DNA of 22,032 nucleotides from CAZRDB01 sp964598695 (lineage in GTDB: Bacteria > Armatimonadota > Zipacnadia > UBA1398), in assembly GCA_964598695.1 (NCBI GenBank), contig CAZRDB010000068.1, positions 1-22,032 of the forward strand. Direction: 5' to 3'. A program made the translations under genes and the position numbers. Under the pieces are notes generated by a model. That model searched no databases and was not told the DNA's origin. It saw nothing but the letters and a program-made list of their open reading frames with translations. Position 1 is the first letter of the stretch, and each line of letters opens with the position of its first letter. Shown here one piece after another: positions 1-6,575 of this stretch.

Positions 1-2
1 AT

Positions 3-518
3 CTCGCGGACCACTGCGCCGCCATGCACGCCCACGAGGTCGAGCGCTACGGCCAGCTCGGCTTGGACGAGAGCTGGACCTGCTGGACGGAACGAACCGC
101 GGCCAGCCTCGCGGAGATGCACGACAAGCTCGACGGCAAGCTCACGGAGGACGGCCGCGCGAGCCTTCGGCGCGTGATCGACGATCTCCCCCGTCACCTC
201 GAGGGCACCGGCCCGCCGTGCCTTGTCCACGGCGATATCTGGAACCCGAACATCATGGTCCACGAGGGTAGGCTCGTGAGCTTCCTCGACCATGAGGGCC
301 TCTTCTGGCCGGCCGAGAAGGACATTGCCGACCTTCAGATCTGGGGTACCGTCGACGACCGGTTCCTCGCCCGCTACCGCGAGCACTGCCCCGACGACGG
401 CGGCTACGAGCGCAGGCGGCGCGTCCACTGGCTCGGCGCGCTGCTGCTCCACGTCGACCTCTTCGGCGGCAACTACATCAACTGGGCCGAGGACCTCATG
501 CGCGAGATGTGCGGGTAG
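3..518 (+). CDS. Fructosamine kinase family protein (5' truncated by window edge)
   Basis: The reading frame is open from base 3 with no stop upstream, so the gene starts outside the window and only about 171 C-terminal residues are seen. The kinase-like (APH/choline kinase superfamily) catalytic loop is visible as LVHGDIWNPN, with the expected catalytic Asp and metal-binding Asn, followed by a DFG-equivalent Asp in SFLDHEG. The segment EKDIADLQIWG and the C-terminal LLLHVDLFGGNYINW match the fructosamine-3-kinase/ketosamine kinase branch, where the equivalents are EADLA..ELFG and a C-terminal HLNLFGG stretch. Family members phosphorylate sugar-amine adducts on glycated proteins in the cytosol; that role is inferred here. 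An ATG at base 24 could be an internal methionine. The gene converges on the DUF1828-type gene with only 31 bp between stop codons and no convincing terminator hairpin. Confidence 0.78.
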   Translation, partial: LADHCAAMHAHEVERYGQLGLDESWTCWTERTAASLAEMHDKLDGKLTEDGRASLRRVIDDLPRHLEGTGPPCLVHGDIWNPNIMVHEGRLVSFLDHEGLFWPAEKDIADLQIWGTVDDRFLARYREHCPDDGGYERRRRVHWLGALLLHVDLFGGNYINWAEDLMREMCG

Positions 519-549
519 CGGGCGGGGTGCGGGGCTGTGGTGGCGAACG

Positions 550-1341
550 TCAAGCCACGAGCACCCGCGAGAGTGCGGTGGGATCGGCGAACAGCGGAAT
601 GAGCGTGGAGAGATCGGCCAGTCGATCCAAGTCGTCGGGCCGGTACACCCTCTCCTGGCGGTCATCGTACACCGTCACGCGCTGCTCGGTACGCTCAGGG
701 ACGGCCAGGTCGTACCACTTGCAGAAGGCGCTGTGAGCCGAGGTCCGAGCGCTGGACGGGCCCTGCGCTGACAAGGCCAGGATGGCGGTGCTCTGGACGC
801 CCCCGGTGACCAAGAAGTCGACGCGGACTGGGTTGCCATGCCTCCCCAGGAGTTCCGCACCGGTCTGGTAGGGGAGGTCGCAGTCGGCCACGACCTCCTC
901 CACCTCCTCCGCGAAGCCGACCGAGAGCGCGGCCCGCTTGGTGAAGATGAGATCGGCCATCCGGACGCACGCTTGGCCGAGGCGCACGATGTCGTCGGCC
1001 AGCCTGCTCGGGTCGCTCACGTCGCACACCAGTTCCCCACCCTCCTGTCGCACTCTCAGCGTGCGGAGGATGTCGTCCAGGAAGGACTGACGCTTGGCTG
1101 AGAGCCAAGGCTTGATGGGAATGTGCAGGAGCCAGGCCATCGTCTCGCCCGCGTCGGTCAGGGCCAGCTGCTCTTCGGATAACAGGCTCTCCCTCTGACG
1201 AAGGTAGACGTCGACCTGGGAACCGTCTGGGTATCGGAGCGCCGTCTCAATGCGCACCAGTCCAGACGGCAGCTCCGAAGCGCTCGTCACGACGGCCTGG
1301 TTCTGCGCGTAGCCCAGCAGTTGGTCTGAGGATAGCCGCAC
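550..1341 (-). CDS. DUF1828/DUF1829 domain protein
   Basis: This 263-residue protein has a GTG start at 1341, preceded by the Shine-Dalgarno-like GAGAGGTGA. Residues about 20-125 look like DUF1828, with the hallmark ALTDAGETMAWL and a following region with spaced KR and L residues (LSAKRQSFLDDIL). Residues about 145-235 look like DUF1829, with FAEEVEEVV near its start and FCKWYDL near its end. Both domains are functionally uncharacterised and usually occur fused in this order, so length and architecture look complete. The gene lies 8 bp downstream of the 143-aa gene and is almost certainly cotranscribed with it. No catalytic motif, signal peptide or membrane segment is visible, so a cytosolic location is expected. 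These domains are often seen in prophage or accessory regions, but no phage gene is nearby here. Domain assignment is from recalled sequence features and was not searched. Confidence 0.75.
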   Translation of the reverse strand: MRLSSDQLLGYAQNQAVVTSASELPSGLVRIETALRYPDGSQVDVYLRQRESLLSEEQLALTDAGETMAWLLHIPIKPWLSAKRQSFLDDILRTLRVRQEGGELVCDVSDPSRLADDIVRLGQACVRMADLIFTKRAALSVGFAEEVEEVVADCDLPYQTGAELLGRHGNPVRVDFLVTGGVQSTAILALSAQGPSSARTSAHSAFCKWYDLAVPERTEQRVTVYDDRQERVYRPDDLDRLADLSTLIPLFADPTALSRVLVA

Positions 1342-1349
1342 CGTTCACT

Positions 1350-1781
1350 TCACCTCTCTGGACAGAGGAACTCCCCTCGGTGCGTGATGTTCGCGTCCGC
1401 ACAGAACCCCTCGAAGACCTCCTGTAGTGTGTGCCCCGACAAGTCGCCTCGGGATGCCACGCCGCTCGGTAGGTTGGCACGAGGGCAATCGTCGCTACGC
1501 AGGCTGTGCTTGTGCGACCGACCAGCCGGCGGGTGGCTCTGGCCGTCGACATCGAGCCGGCAAATGGGTCCGAGACCTGGGACGTAGACGTTGATGCTCT
1601 TGCTGCCCGTCAGGGGGTTGTAGGTGAGGGCCAGCCTGAGGTCAGCGCCCGCCTCATTGGCGATCTTCACGTCCTCCGCCCGCAGCAACGGCTTCGTCGG
1701 GCGCTGCTCCTGGAGACGAATGTCACCTAGGATCACCTTGCCCGGCATGTCCCGCAGACGCTCGAACTCGGCCCTCGTCAC
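1350..1781 (-). CDS. Hypothetical 143-aa protein, partner of the DUF1828/DUF1829 gene
   Basis: The GTG start at 1781 is supported by GGGGAGG nine bases upstream. The product is soluble, with no signal or membrane segment. Visible features are an N-terminal helical segment (MTRAEFERLRDMPGK), a central beta-rich stretch (SINVYVPGLGPICRLDVDG) and a His/Ser-rich segment (SHPPAGRSHKHS) of possible metal-binding or nucleic-acid-contact character. The C-terminal half has several Cys (residues about 104, 130 and 140) without a regular zinc pattern. The RLDVDG..H......HKH arrangement recalls a small uncharacterised family (DUF6978-like) that I believe accompanies DUF1828 genes; this is unverified. The stop lies 8 bp from the start of the DUF1828/DUF1829 gene, pointing to one bicistronic unit. 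Its function is unknown. Confidence 0.6.
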   Translation of the reverse strand: MTRAEFERLRDMPGKVILGDIRLQEQRPTKPLLRAEDVKIANEAGADLRLALTYNPLTGSKSINVYVPGLGPICRLDVDGQSHPPAGRSHKHSLRSDDCPRANLPSGVASRGDLSGHTLQEVFEGFCADANITHRGEFLCPER

Positions 1782-1840
1782 GGGGCGACACCTCCCCTGC
1801 TGCCAGCTACGTGCTTCGCCGCCCGCCCCACTTCACCTCC

Positions 1841-1877
1841 GGCCACTGACCCGTTTCAGCCCCCCAGGTCACTGACC
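1841..1877. promoter_or_regulatory. Repeated 11-mers in the divergent promoter (operator-like)
   Basis: GGCCACTGACC at 1841-1851 and GGTCACTGACC at 1867-1877 differ at one base and are spaced 26 bp start to start. The second copy is a perfect dyad (GGTCA-C-TGACC). They sit in the 141-bp gap between the minus-strand DUF module (start 1781) and the plus-strand propeller gene (start 1923). Tandem near-identical half-palindromes at such a position are typical of a repressor operator, but no regulator gene is adjacent. A remnant of a mobile-element end with short repeats is an alternative. Confidence 0.35.
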
Positions 1878-1922
1878 CTCCCGCGTCGAAGGCCTCCGTG
1901 ACGATGGAATGGAGGCCCCGCC

Positions 1923-3047
1923 ATGCTTGCCGTGCTGCTCTCGCCCTCCCTCGCCCTCCTCGCTGGCCTTGCCGCCCAGGCCCCGGGGGCGCCCCGGGGG
2001 ATCACCATCCCGCTGCTCGACCTCGCGAGTGACACCGCCCGGCAGGTCGTGATCGACAAGGAGCCCGGCCAGTACCTCGGCCACCCGACGACCGTGTTGC
2101 TGCGCGACAACCGCACGATGCTCTGCGTCTACCCGAAGGGCCACGGCAAGGGCGCGATCGTGCTCAAGCGGAGCGACGATGGCGGCCTCACCTGGAGCGA
2201 CCGGCTGCCGACGCCCGAGAACTGGGAGACCTCGCTCGAGACGCCCACGATCTACCGCCTGACCGACCCGCAGGGCGTCGAGCGGCTCGTGATGTTCTCG
2301 GGCCTCTACCCGATCCGGACCGCGGTCTCGGAGGATGACGGCAGGACCTGGAGCCCGCTGGCGCCGATCGGTGATTACGGAGGCATCGTCGCGATGGCCT
2401 CGGTCGTGCGGCTCAAGGACGGCCGCCAGCTCGCGCTGTTCCACGACGACGGCCGGTTCATCGTGAGCACGCCGCGCCCCCTCGAGCGCATCACGCTCTA
2501 CGGCGCCCACTCCGCCGACGGTGGGCTGACCTGGGGTCCCGCGCGCGCGCTCTACCAGGATCCCGAAGTCGACCTCTGCGAGCCCGGCGCCCTCCGCTCG
2601 CCCGACGGCCAGGAGATCGCGATGCTCCTGCGCGAGAACCGCCGCCTACGCAACTCGATGGTGATGCTCAGCCGCGATGAGGGCGAGACGTGGTCAGCGC
2701 CCCAGGAGCTGCCGGGCTCGCTCACCGGCGACCGCCACCAAGCGAGGTACGCCCCGGACGGCCGGCTGGTGGTCTGCTTCCGCGACATGGCCTTCGACAG
2801 CCCGACGAAGGGCGACTTCGTCGCCTGGGTGGGGACCTACGCGGACATCGTGGCAGGCCGGGAGGGCCAGTACCGGGTGCGTCTGCTCGACAACCGCCAC
2901 CAGTGGGACTGCGGCTACCCCGGCCTCGAGCTGCTGCCGGACGGGACCTTCGTCGCCACGACCTACTACCACCCCGAGGAGGACGAGCCCGCCTGCGTTG
3001 CGAGCGTCCGCTTCCGGCTCGGGGAGCTCGACCGGATGGTGCGGTAG
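1923..3047 (+). CDS. Secreted Asp-box (BNR) sialidase-fold protein
   Basis: This 374-residue protein starts at an ATG with GGAGG seven bases upstream. The hydrophobic N-terminus (residues 1-20, ending AAQA) looks like a signal peptide, so it is probably exported. Four Asp boxes (S-x-D-x-G-x-T-W) are visible: SDDGGLTW at 84-91, SEDDGRTW at 136-143, SADGGLTW at 197-204 and SRDEGETW at 250-257. They mark a six-bladed beta-propeller of the exo-alpha-sialidase superfamily. The late segment YPGLELLPDGTFVATTYYH (333-351) matches the last blades of such proteins. Catalytic sialidase residues (Arg triad, Tyr/Glu pair) cannot be assigned by eye, and many environmental members of this family act on other sugars or are uncharacterised, so true sialidase activity is not claimed. 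The gene stands alone; the glycolytic operon follows after 195 bp. Confidence 0.82.
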   Translation: MLAVLLSPSLALLAGLAAQAPGAPRGITIPLLDLASDTARQVVIDKEPGQYLGHPTTVLLRDNRTMLCVYPKGHGKGAIVLKRSDDGGLTWSDRLPTPENWETSLETPTIYRLTDPQGVERLVMFSGLYPIRTAVSEDDGRTWSPLAPIGDYGGIVAMASVVRLKDGRQLALFHDDGRFIVSTPRPLERITLYGAHSADGGLTWGPARALYQDPEVDLCEPGALRSPDGQEIAMLLRENRRLRNSMVMLSRDEGETWSAPQELPGSLTGDRHQARYAPDGRLVVCFRDMAFDSPTKGDFVAWVGTYADIVAGREGQYRVRLLDNRHQWDCGYPGLELLPDGTFVATTYYHPEEDEPACVASVRFRLGELDRMVR

Positions 3048-3092
3048 GGGGCCGCTTCACCGAGCCTTCACCTTGCCCGCAGGCCGCCCGAA

Positions 3093-3121
3093 TTGACACC
3101 CCGGGGGGCCGTCAGTAGACT
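3093..3121 (+). promoter_or_regulatory. Sigma70-type promoter of the gap-pgk-tpiA operon
   Basis: A perfect -35 box TTGACA (3093-3098) is followed, after exactly 17 bases, by TAGACT (3116-3121), which keeps T1, A2, A4 and T6 of the -10 consensus. Transcription would start near 3128, giving a 5' leader of about 115 bases before the GTG at 3243. No riboswitch motif was recognised in the leader. Being directly upstream of an essential operon supports the call. Confidence 0.65.
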
Positions 3122-3242
3122 GCTGGTGGCGGAGGGCGTCCGCACTTCGCACTCGAATCGCCTCCGTGCATACCTGCCGATCCATCGGCCCGTAGGGCGC
3201 GTACGGTCGGCCTTGATACCGTTCCCTGGGAGGGGATCGCCT

Positions 3243-4271
3243 GTGGCAGTGAAAGTTGGAATCAACGGTTTCGGGAGAATCGGGCGCCAGACGCTCAAGG
3301 CCATCTACGAGCTCGGCCATCAGGACAAAGTCGAGGTCGTCGCGGTCAATGACCTGACCGACGTCCCCACCCTCGCCCACCTTCTGAAGTACGACTCCAC
3401 CTATGGCAAGTGGGATGTCCCCATCTCCGCCGGAGAGGGCTCCATCCACGTCGCAGGCCGCGACATCGCCATCACTGCCGAGCGCGACCCCGCCGCCCTC
3501 GACTGGTCGGCCTACGGCTGCGACCTCGTCGTCGAGTCGACCGGCCGCTTCACCGATGCCGAGAAGGCCGGCCTCCACAAGAAGGGCACCGTCAAGAAGG
3601 TCATCATCTCGGCCCCGGCCAAGGGCGAGGACCTGACGGTCGTCCTCGGCGTCAACGAGGACAAGTACGACCCCAAGGCCCACAGCATCATCTCGAACGC
3701 CTCCTGCACCACGAACTGCCTCGCGCCGGTCTGCTCCGCGCTGCATGCGGCGTTCGGCATCGAGAACGGCCTCATGACGACGATCCACTCCTACACCAAC
3801 GACCAGGTCATCCTGGACTTCCCCCACAAGGACCTCCGCCGGGCCCGCGCCGCGGCGCTCTCGATGATCCCGACCACCACCGGCGCCGCCAAGGCGATCG
3901 GGCTGGTCATGCCGGAACTCAAGGGCAAGCTCAACGGCTACTCGATGCGGGTCCCGACCCCGACCGTCTCGGTGGTCGACCTCTCGGTCAACCTGAAGAA
4001 GAAGGTCAGTGTCGACGAGATCAACGCCGCGGTGAAGGCCGCCGCCGAGGGCAAGCTCAAGGGCATCCTCGGCTACTGCGACGAGCCGCTGGTCTCGATC
4101 GACTTCAAGGAGGACTCGCGCTCCTCGATCTACGACGCCGGCAGCACCTACATCATGGAGAACGCCGACGGCAACACCTTCGCCAAGGTCCTCTCGTGGT
4201 ACGACAACGAGTGGGGCTACTCCTGCCGCGTGGCCGACCTGATCGTCTTCCTCGCGAGCAAGGGCCTCTAG
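3243..4271 (+). CDS. gap: Glyceraldehyde-3-phosphate dehydrogenase, type I
   Basis: The product oxidatively phosphorylates glyceraldehyde 3-phosphate to 1,3-bisphosphoglycerate with NAD in the cytosol. The frame is open upstream, but GTG at 3243 is chosen because GGGAGGGG lies just before it and the protein then begins VAVKVGINGFGRIGR, the standard Rossmann start. With this start it has 342 residues, close to the usual 330-340. The catalytic Cys155 is in SNASCTTNCLAP, with His182 in TTIHSYTNDQ and the MIPTTTGAAKAIGLVMPEL signature at 208-226. The C-terminus has WYDNEWGYSCRVADL. The NDLTD stretch at 36-40 supports NAD rather than NADP preference. It is the first gene of gap-pgk-tpiA and has its own upstream promoter. 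All core residues are intact. Confidence 0.97.
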   Translation: MAVKVGINGFGRIGRQTLKAIYELGHQDKVEVVAVNDLTDVPTLAHLLKYDSTYGKWDVPISAGEGSIHVAGRDIAITAERDPAALDWSAYGCDLVVESTGRFTDAEKAGLHKKGTVKKVIISAPAKGEDLTVVLGVNEDKYDPKAHSIISNASCTTNCLAPVCSALHAAFGIENGLMTTIHSYTNDQVILDFPHKDLRRARAAALSMIPTTTGAAKAIGLVMPELKGKLNGYSMRVPTPTVSVVDLSVNLKKKVSVDEINAAVKAAAEGKLKGILGYCDEPLVSIDFKEDSRSSIYDAGSTYIMENADGNTFAKVLSWYDNEWGYSCRVADLIVFLASKGL

Positions 4272-4288
4272 GAACCGAGCCGACCCGG

Positions 4289-4327
4289 AGCCCCGTCCTT
4301 CCTCCGCCCGCCGGAGGGGGCGGGGCT
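4289..4327 (+). terminator. Nested hairpin between gap and pgk
   Basis: AGCCCCG (4289-4295) pairs with CGGGGCT (4321-4327) and encloses a second stem CCTCCG (4301-4306) with CGGAGG (4312-4317). Only a short CTTCTGT follows, so this is a weak terminator at best. Within an operon such a structure may partially terminate, or stabilise the gap mRNA 3' end so that gap is expressed above pgk and tpiA. Confidence 0.5.
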
Positions 4328-4365
4328 CTTCTGTAAGCGACACCCACGGGAAAGGACCACGGAAG

Positions 4366-5556
4366 ATGGCGAAGAAGTCCGTCACCGACATCGAGGTCCA
4401 GGGCAAGCGCGTCCTGGTGCGCGTCGATTTCAACGTCCCGACCGACGAGACCCGCGCGATCACCGACGATGCGCGGATCCGGGCCGCGCTGCCCACGATC
4501 AACTACCTGCTCGAGAAGGGCGCGAAGGTCATCCTCGTCAGCCATTTCGGCCGGCCCAAGGGCAAGAAGGTCCCGGGGATGGACATGACCCCGGTCGCGG
4601 CGCGCCTCGCCGAGCTGGTCTCGGCGAAGGTCACCAAGGCCCCCGACGTCATCGGCCCCGAGGTTGAGGCGCTCGTCGGCGCGATGCAGCCGGGCGAGAT
4701 CGTCCTGCTCGAGAACAGCCGCTTCTACGCCGAGGAGGAAGCCAACGACGAGGACTTCTCGAAGCAGCTCGCCGCCCTGTGCGACGTCTACGTGAACGAC
4801 GCCTTCGGCGCCGCCCACCGCGCCCATGCGACCACCCACGGGATCACGCGCTACGTCGCGACCTGCGTCGCCGGCTTCCTCATGCAGCGCGAGCTGGACA
4901 TCCTCGGCGCCGCGCTCCTCGAGAGCCCCAAGCGGCCGCTCGTCTCGGTGATGGGCGGCGCGAAGATCGAGGGCAAGCTCGGCGTGATCGACGCCCTGCT
5001 GAAGGTCTCCGACACGGTCATCATCGGCGGCGGCATGTCCTACACGTTCCTCAAGGCGATGGGCTACGAGGTCGGCACGTCGCTCCTCGATGAGTCGAAG
5101 CTCGACTACTGCAGGGGTGTCATCGAGCACGCCAAGGCCGCCGGGAAGAAGCTGCTGCTGCCCGTCGACATCCTCGTCGCCGACGACTTCAAGGCCGACG
5201 CGGCCACCCGGGTCGTCCCGGCCGATGGGATCCCGGCCGACTGGATGGGCCTCGACATGGGACCGGAGACGACCAAGATCTTCTGCGAGGCCGTCGCCAC
5301 CGCGGGCACCGTCTTCTGGAATGGCCCGATGGGCGTGTTCGAGATGGAACCGTTCGCCAAGGCGACCTACGCGCTCGCGAAGGCCATGGCCGACTCCGAT
5401 GCCTGCACAATCATCGGCGGCGGCGACAGCGCGGCCGCGATCGCGCAGATGGGCTTCGCCGACAAGATGACCCACATCTCGACCGGCGGCGGCGCCTCGC
5501 TCGAGTTCGTCGAGCAGGGCTCGCTGCCGTGCGTCGAGGTGCTCAACGACAAGTAG
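4366..5556 (+). CDS. pgk: Phosphoglycerate kinase
   Basis: This enzyme transfers the acyl phosphate of 1,3-bisphosphoglycerate to ADP in glycolysis. The 396-residue length is typical of bacterial PGK. Visible signatures are RVLVRVDFNVP (15-25), SHFGRPKG (59-66), LLENSRFYAEE (114-124), VYVNDAFGAAHRAHAT (141-156), MGGAKIEGKL (196-205), WNGPMGVFE (318-326), the nucleotide-binding GGGDSA (351-356) and THISTGGGASLEF (369-381). ATG at 4366 is the natural start; the Shine-Dalgarno (GGAAAGGA) is moderate and somewhat distant. The gene follows gap by 94 bp, including a hairpin, and precedes tpiA by 49 bp. ENSRF replaces the commoner ENLRF, a minor variation. Nothing else unusual was noted. Confidence 0.97.
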   Translation: MAKKSVTDIEVQGKRVLVRVDFNVPTDETRAITDDARIRAALPTINYLLEKGAKVILVSHFGRPKGKKVPGMDMTPVAARLAELVSAKVTKAPDVIGPEVEALVGAMQPGEIVLLENSRFYAEEEANDEDFSKQLAALCDVYVNDAFGAAHRAHATTHGITRYVATCVAGFLMQRELDILGAALLESPKRPLVSVMGGAKIEGKLGVIDALLKVSDTVIIGGGMSYTFLKAMGYEVGTSLLDESKLDYCRGVIEHAKAAGKKLLLPVDILVADDFKADAATRVVPADGIPADWMGLDMGPETTKIFCEAVATAGTVFWNGPMGVFEMEPFAKATYALAKAMADSDACTIIGGGDSAAAIAQMGFADKMTHISTGGGASLEFVEQGSLPCVEVLNDK

Positions 5557-5605
5557 GGCCGGGCAAGAGCCCAGCGCTCGCCATCTCCAGAAGGAGGTTC
5601 CACGC

Positions 5606-6412
5606 ATGGCACGCAATCCGCTCATCGCGGGCAACTGGAAGATGTACAACACCGTCCCCGAGGCCAAGGCCCTCGTCGCCGGCCTGATCGAGCAGGGCGA
5701 CGATGTCTCGCCCGTCGAGATCCTTGTCTGCCCCCCCTTCACCGCCCTGTGGGCCGTGAGCGAGCAGATCAAGGCCGCCGGCAGCAAGATCGGGATCGCG
5801 GGGCAGGACGTCTTCGGCGATAGCCAGGGCGCCTTCACCGGCATGATCTCCACGCCGATGCTCAAGGACTGCGGCTGCACCTACGTCGTCCTCGGCCACT
5901 CCGAGCGTCGGGGCCGGTTCGGCAAGCTCGAGGACTGGATGACGCCGGCGCTCCACGCGCTGTTCGCCGACTCCGACGCGAGCGTGAACGCGAAGGCCAA
6001 GATCGCGCAGAAGGCCGGGCTCACTCCGATCGTCTGTTGCGGCGAGACCATCGACGAGCGGAAGGCCGGCAAGACCGACGAGATCGTCAGCGGCCAGATC
6101 CGGGCCGCGCTCGAGGGCCTCGACCTGGGCAACGTGGTCATCGCCTACGAGCCCGTCTGGGCGATCGGCACCGGCGAGACCTGCGACACCCCGGAGGCCC
6201 AGCGCGTGTGCAAGATGATCCGTGGCGTCGTTGCGGGCCTCTGTGCCGACTCGGCCGAGAAGATCCGGATCCAGTACGGCGGCAGCGTCAAGCCGGACAA
6301 CGCCGAGGATCTCCTCGGCCAGCCCGACATCGACGGCGCCCTCGTCGGCGGCGCGAGCCTCAAGGTCGACAGCTTCGCGGCGATCGTCCGCGCAGCGAAG
6401 AAGACCCTCTAG
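5606..6412 (+). CDS. tpiA: Triosephosphate isomerase with an insert after the GHSERR motif
   Basis: The enzyme interconverts dihydroxyacetone phosphate and glyceraldehyde 3-phosphate. The ATG start has a perfect AAGGAGG nearby. Catalytic residues are present: Lys12 in GNWKM, His98 in VVLGHSERR and Glu182 in AYEPVWAIGTG. The phosphate-binding YGGSVKPDN (224-232) and GALVGGASL (244-252) are intact. At 268 residues it is longer than the usual 250. The excess is an insertion of about 15 residues (roughly 107-121), placed between the phenylalanine-glycine after GHSERR and the DSDASVNAK segment, where standard enzymes read FGETD..VN.K directly. The frame is intact and the flanks align, so this is a lineage variant rather than a defect. 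It is the last gene of the gap-pgk-tpiA operon and is followed by strong hairpins. Confidence 0.96.
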   Translation: MARNPLIAGNWKMYNTVPEAKALVAGLIEQGDDVSPVEILVCPPFTALWAVSEQIKAAGSKIGIAGQDVFGDSQGAFTGMISTPMLKDCGCTYVVLGHSERRGRFGKLEDWMTPALHALFADSDASVNAKAKIAQKAGLTPIVCCGETIDERKAGKTDEIVSGQIRAALEGLDLGNVVIAYEPVWAIGTGETCDTPEAQRVCKMIRGVVAGLCADSAEKIRIQYGGSVKPDNAEDLLGQPDIDGALVGGASLKVDSFAAIVRAAKKTL

Positions 6413-6441
6413 CACACGACCGCGGGCTCCGCCCACACCCG

Positions 6442-6460
6442 CCGGAGGGTTCCCCTCCGG
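6442..6460 (+). terminator. Hairpin downstream of tpiA
   Basis: CCGGAGGG (6442-6449) and CCCTCCGG (6453-6460) form a perfect 8-bp stem with a three-base loop, 30 bases past the tpiA stop. No U tract follows, so it more likely protects the 3' end or acts with the stronger hairpin downstream. Confidence 0.45.
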
Positions 6461-6476
6461 ACCACCGCAGGCTGAC

Positions 6477-6515
6477 GCGGGGGTTGGCCCTCTGGGCCGG
6501 CCCCCGCATCTGCTT
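6477..6515 (+). terminator. Strong terminator of the gap-pgk-tpiA operon
   Basis: Bases 6477-6490 pair with 6494-6507 over 14 positions (two G-U pairs) with a TCT loop, followed by ATCTGCTTT. It lies between the convergent tpiA and FG-GAP genes. The short T run on the plus strand makes it a better terminator for the glycolytic operon than for the minus-strand gene. Confidence 0.65.
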
Positions 6516-6575
6516 TGGGAGACCACGGGGCGATCCATCGACAGGGCCGGGGGGTGCGGCCCGCCTGGCTGCCGC

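Noticed and set aside
1801..1922. IS21-like insertion sequence end
   Set aside because: Short repeats are present but there is no transposase, no partner terminal repeat and no target duplication in view.
1923..3047. True exo-alpha-sialidase
   Set aside because: Asp boxes establish the fold only; the catalytic residues could not be placed, so activity is not claimed.
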